Shown: positions 12,418 to 14,850 of the stretch, in pieces | Position numbering within the stretch: position 1 is the first letter of the stretch | Layout of the letters: every line of letters begins with the position of its first letter | Source: JADHUC01 sp964617665 | GTDB taxonomy: Bacteria > Planctomycetota > Planctomycetia > Pirellulales > Pirellulaceae | Direction: 5' to 3' | DNA: 14,850 nucleotides | Assembly (NCBI GenBank): GCA_964617665.1 | Contig: CAZUAH010000336.1 | Location: 1 to 14,850 of the forward strand | Made by a program: the position numbers and the translations under genes | The notes under the pieces: generated by a model | Seen by the model: the letters and a program-made list of their open reading frames with translations, nothing else | The model's database searches: none | What the model was told of the DNA's origin: nothing

Positions 12418-14850
12418 ATGAGCGAGTGGAATCCGAAAGCCAACGACATCTTCTTGAAGGCTCTTGAGTGCGAGTCCTCCGAGAGCCAGCAGGCCTATTT
12501 GAACGAGGCCTGCGGCTCCGACAAGGATCTCCGTTCCCAAGTCGAATCGCTGCTCGAGGCAGACTCGGAAGCCGGCGGTTTCCTTGGGCAACCTGTCGCG
12601 GGCGATCGGCCGACGGAAGTGCTTGGCGCTCTGACTGACCCTGAACCACTACCTGACGCGACCAACTCACCTCCAGACGAGACCTTGTTCGACTTCCTCG
12701 AACCGTGCGATGTGTCCGATCGCCTGGGGAAGCTCGGGCCGTACGAGGTGATCGACGTGGTCGGCCGGGGAGGCATGGGCATCGTGCTTCGGGCCCACGA
12801 TCCCAAGCTTAACCGGGTGGTGGCAGTCAAGGTTCTTGCCCCAGAATTCGCCGCCAACCCGACCGCCCGAAAGCGATTTCTACGCGAAGCCCGGGCGGCC
12901 GCTGCGGTCAGTCACACGCACGTGGTCACCATCCACGCCGTCGAAGATGACGACAAGACGCCCTACCTGGTGATGGAGTACATCGATGGGCAGACGCTAC
13001 AAGCCAAGATCGAACGTGACGGCACGCTGCAGCTTGAGGAGATTCTCCGCATCGGGTCGCAGATCGCCGTCGGGTTAGCCGCTGCCCATGGTCAGGGCTT
13101 GGTCCACCGGGACATTAAGCCGGGCAACATCTTGCTGGAAAATGGTGTCGAGCGAGTGAAGATCACCGACTTTGGTCTGGCCCGAGCGGTGGACGACGTC
13201 GGTATCACCCGCACTGGCGATGTGGCCGGCACGCCCGAGTTCATGTCGCCCGAGCAGGCCCAGGGTTTGGCGGTCGAGCACCGTAGCGACCTGTTCAGCT
13301 TGGGCAGCGTGCTGTATGCCATGTGTACCGGCCGCTCGCCCTTCCGCGCCGATTCGACTGTGGCCGTGCTTCGCCGGGTCGCCGACGATATGCCGCGCCC
13401 CATCGGCGAGGTCAACCCGGAGATCCCCGAGGAACTGGTGGGGATCATCGATCGGCTCCTGGCCAAAGACCCCGACGATCGGTTCCAGAACGCGGAAGAA
13501 GTGGCCGACCTCCTGGGGCAGCATCTGGCCTATCTCCAGCACCCGACCAACAGGCCCCCGTTAGGCGCGACGGATGTCGCGCCGGGCCGGTCGGCGAAAG
13601 CCGGGCCGGGCGACGCGCCCTCACAGTCACGTCGTGGTTGTTCGCGCCGCCGGTTCTGGACCGTCGCCGGGCTCGTCCTGCTGGCCTTGCTGGCCAGTTT
13701 GAGTATCACCGAAGCCACCGGCGTGACCCAGTTTGCGGCCTCGGTCATCCGCATCGTGACGGGCGAGGGAATTTTGGTTATCGCGGTCGACGATCCGGAA
13801 ATCAGTGTCACGATTGAAGACCACGATATTGTCATCACTGGCGCGGGCCCGAAAGAGATCCGGCTGAAGCCCGGTAGGTACCGTTTGCGTGCGAACAAAG
13901 ACGGCAAGCCGGTCGCAATCGATCAGGAACTGGTCACGATCACTCGCGGCGGACGCCAGGTGGTCAATGTGACGTTGGTGCCGCTGGCCCCGGGGACGGT
14001 AGGCCCCCCGCGCCGGCGCGAAACGGTGCCATGGACGGCCACTCTACCGGCCGATGCACCTGCTATCGCCAAGGCTCCTTTCGACGCCGCCACGGCAGAG
14101 CGTCATCAGCAGGCCTGGGCCGATTACCTGGACCTGCCGGTGGAGCGGGAGGTCGACTTGCCCGGAGGCGAGAAGCTGACGCTGGTACTGATCCCGCCCG
14201 GCAAGTTCCTGATGGGCTCGTCGGAGGAAGAGCAGAGACACTTCCTGGAAGAGGCGAAAACCGTCGGTGACATGCGGGCCGTCGAGTTTATTCCTTTCGA
14301 AGGGCCGCAGCATCGGGTAGAGATTGGCCGGCCGTTTTACCTTGGCAAATACGAAGTGACGCAGGCGCAGTGGGAGGCGGTCATGGGAAACAACCCCTCC
14401 ACCCGCCAGGACCCGGCCAACGCCGTGGAAAACGTGAGCTGGAATGACGCCCGGTTCTTTGCGCAGAAGCTCAATGCAGTAAGCACGCCTGGGGTGCTGT
14501 CCGCAGGGACGCCCTTGGAGGCGTCGCGCATGGTGTTTACTCTCCCCACGGAAGCCCAATGGGAATATGCCTGTCGCGCCGGAACCACCACAACATTCTG
14601 TTATGGAGACAGCGTGGACAGGCTCGGTGAATATGGGTGGAACCCTTACAGTGCGGAGCAAAGCACGCACAGGGTAGGTCAGCTCAAGCCGAACGCCTGG
14701 GGGTTATACGACATACACGGCAACGTTTGGGAGTGGTGCGCGGACTGGTACGCACCGGACTCCTACGCTCAATCTCTGCGGATCGATCCAAAGGGCCCTG
14801 ATACGGGCGCGACGCGCATTTTTCGCGGCGGAAGCTACGGGGCCTACCCT
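12418..14850 (+). CDS. Ser/Thr protein kinase fused to a formylglycine-generating-enzyme-like domain (3' end beyond window)
   Basis: The frame is open for 811 codons to the last base. A planctomycete-type N-terminal helix (NDIFLKALE...AYLNEACG) leads to a kinase domain at about 107-372: GRGGMG (116-121), Lys138 in VAVK, Glu157, HRDIKPGN (230-237, Asp232), DFG (251-253), MSPEQ (276-280). A single membrane span lies at about 413-432. Residues 449-522 form a small beta-rich segment (ILVIAVDDPEISVTIEDHDI, then KPGRYRLRANKDGKP) usual in these kinases. From about 575 a SUMF1/FGE-like domain runs to the edge: IPPGKFLMGS (592-601), GKYEVTQAQWEAVMG (643-657), LPTEAQWEYACRAGT (709-723), GNVWEWCADWY (768-778), FRGGSYGAYP (802-811). 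In true FGE the GGSY is followed two residues later by catalytic Cys336 (human numbering); here Ala stands there, so this looks like a non-catalytic, extracytoplasmic sensor. GAGG lies 7 nt before the ATG. The ECF gene upstream is the likely partner. Confidence 0.92.
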   Translation, partial: MSEWNPKANDIFLKALECESSESQQAYLNEACGSDKDLRSQVESLLEADSEAGGFLGQPVAGDRPTEVLGALTDPEPLPDATNSPPDETLFDFLEPCDVSDRLGKLGPYEVIDVVGRGGMGIVLRAHDPKLNRVVAVKVLAPEFAANPTARKRFLREARAAAAVSHTHVVTIHAVEDDDKTPYLVMEYIDGQTLQAKIERDGTLQLEEILRIGSQIAVGLAAAHGQGLVHRDIKPGNILLENGVERVKITDFGLARAVDDVGITRTGDVAGTPEFMSPEQAQGLAVEHRSDLFSLGSVLYAMCTGRSPFRADSTVAVLRRVADDMPRPIGEVNPEIPEELVGIIDRLLAKDPDDRFQNAEEVADLLGQHLAYLQHPTNRPPLGATDVAPGRSAKAGPGDAPSQSRRGCSRRRFWTVAGLVLLALLASLSITEATGVTQFAASVIRIVTGEGILVIAVDDPEISVTIEDHDIVITGAGPKEIRLKPGRYRLRANKDGKPVAIDQELVTITRGGRQVVNVTLVPLAPGTVGPPRRRETVPWTATLPADAPAIAKAPFDAATAERHQQAWADYLDLPVEREVDLPGGEKLTLVLIPPGKFLMGSSEEEQRHFLEEAKTVGDMRAVEFIPFEGPQHRVEIGRPFYLGKYEVTQAQWEAVMGNNPSTRQDPANAVENVSWNDARFFAQKLNAVSTPGVLSAGTPLEASRMVFTLPTEAQWEYACRAGTTTTFCYGDSVDRLGEYGWNPYSAEQSTHRVGQLKPNAWGLYDIHGNVWEWCADWYAPDSYAQSLRIDPKGPDTGATRIFRGGSYGAYP

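Noticed and set aside
1..14850. CRISPR array, tRNA/rRNA genes, insertion sequence, toxin-antitoxin or restriction system
   Set aside because: No regularly spaced direct repeats, no cloverleaf or rRNA signature, no transposase or integrase motifs, and no small overlapping gene pairs of defence type were found on reading both strands.

Overview
The window reads as a chromosomal fragment of a planctomycete (Planctomycetota, probably Pirellulales-like). The basis is gene content: two ECF sigma factors each placed just before a large membrane-anchored Ser/Thr protein kinase, a kinase with a WD40-repeat C-terminus, a kinase fused to a formylglycine-generating-enzyme (FGE)-like domain, two secreted Cys-type sulfatases in tandem, and several palindromic interspersed repeats. 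No rRNA, tRNA, CRISPR array, insertion sequence or phage gene was seen. The lineage is inferred from family knowledge, not from a marker gene.

Left half, all on the minus strand. An ECF sigma factor (4122-3487) is followed after 24 nt by a kinase-WD40 protein (3462 to beyond base 1, so its C-terminus is missing). Upstream and separate lies a PilT-like retraction ATPase (5983-4901) followed after 36 nt by a STAS-domain anti-anti-sigma-like protein (4864-4505). Further upstream is a 4Fe-4S ferredoxin-type protein (7033-6233) with a convincing FNR/CRP-type operator and an extended -10 placed as in a class II activated promoter. A pair of inverted hairpins (6103-6169) separates the ferredoxin and pilT-like genes.

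Right half, plus strand. After about 620 nt without a clear gene come two sulfatases (7781-9385 and 9453-10892) from different subfamilies, both with lipoprotein-free export signals and the C-x-P-x-R motif that needs formylglycine maturation. Downstream is a 600-nt repeat-rich spacer with two palindromic elements and a small Trp-rich open frame on the minus strand. Next are an ECF sigma factor of the planctomycete TIGR02999 type (11503-12060) with a perfect TATAAT upstream, a large palindromic repeat, a 10-N assembly gap with suspect GC-only sequence, and finally a kinase with a transmembrane segment and FGE-like domain that runs off the right edge (12418-14850).

How the parts may work together: each ECF-kinase pair looks like a signalling unit in which an extracytoplasmic sensor domain (WD40 propeller or FGE-like fold) is coupled to a cytoplasmic kinase and a dedicated sigma factor. 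The sulfatases suggest use of sulfated polysaccharides. The FGE-like domain on the kinase lacks the first catalytic cysteine and so is more likely a sensor than a sulfatase activator. No single new system is proven here. The best leads are the FNR-type promoter of the ferredoxin, the pseudo-FGE kinase, the nested dyad at the second sigma-factor promoter, and the gap-associated repeat.
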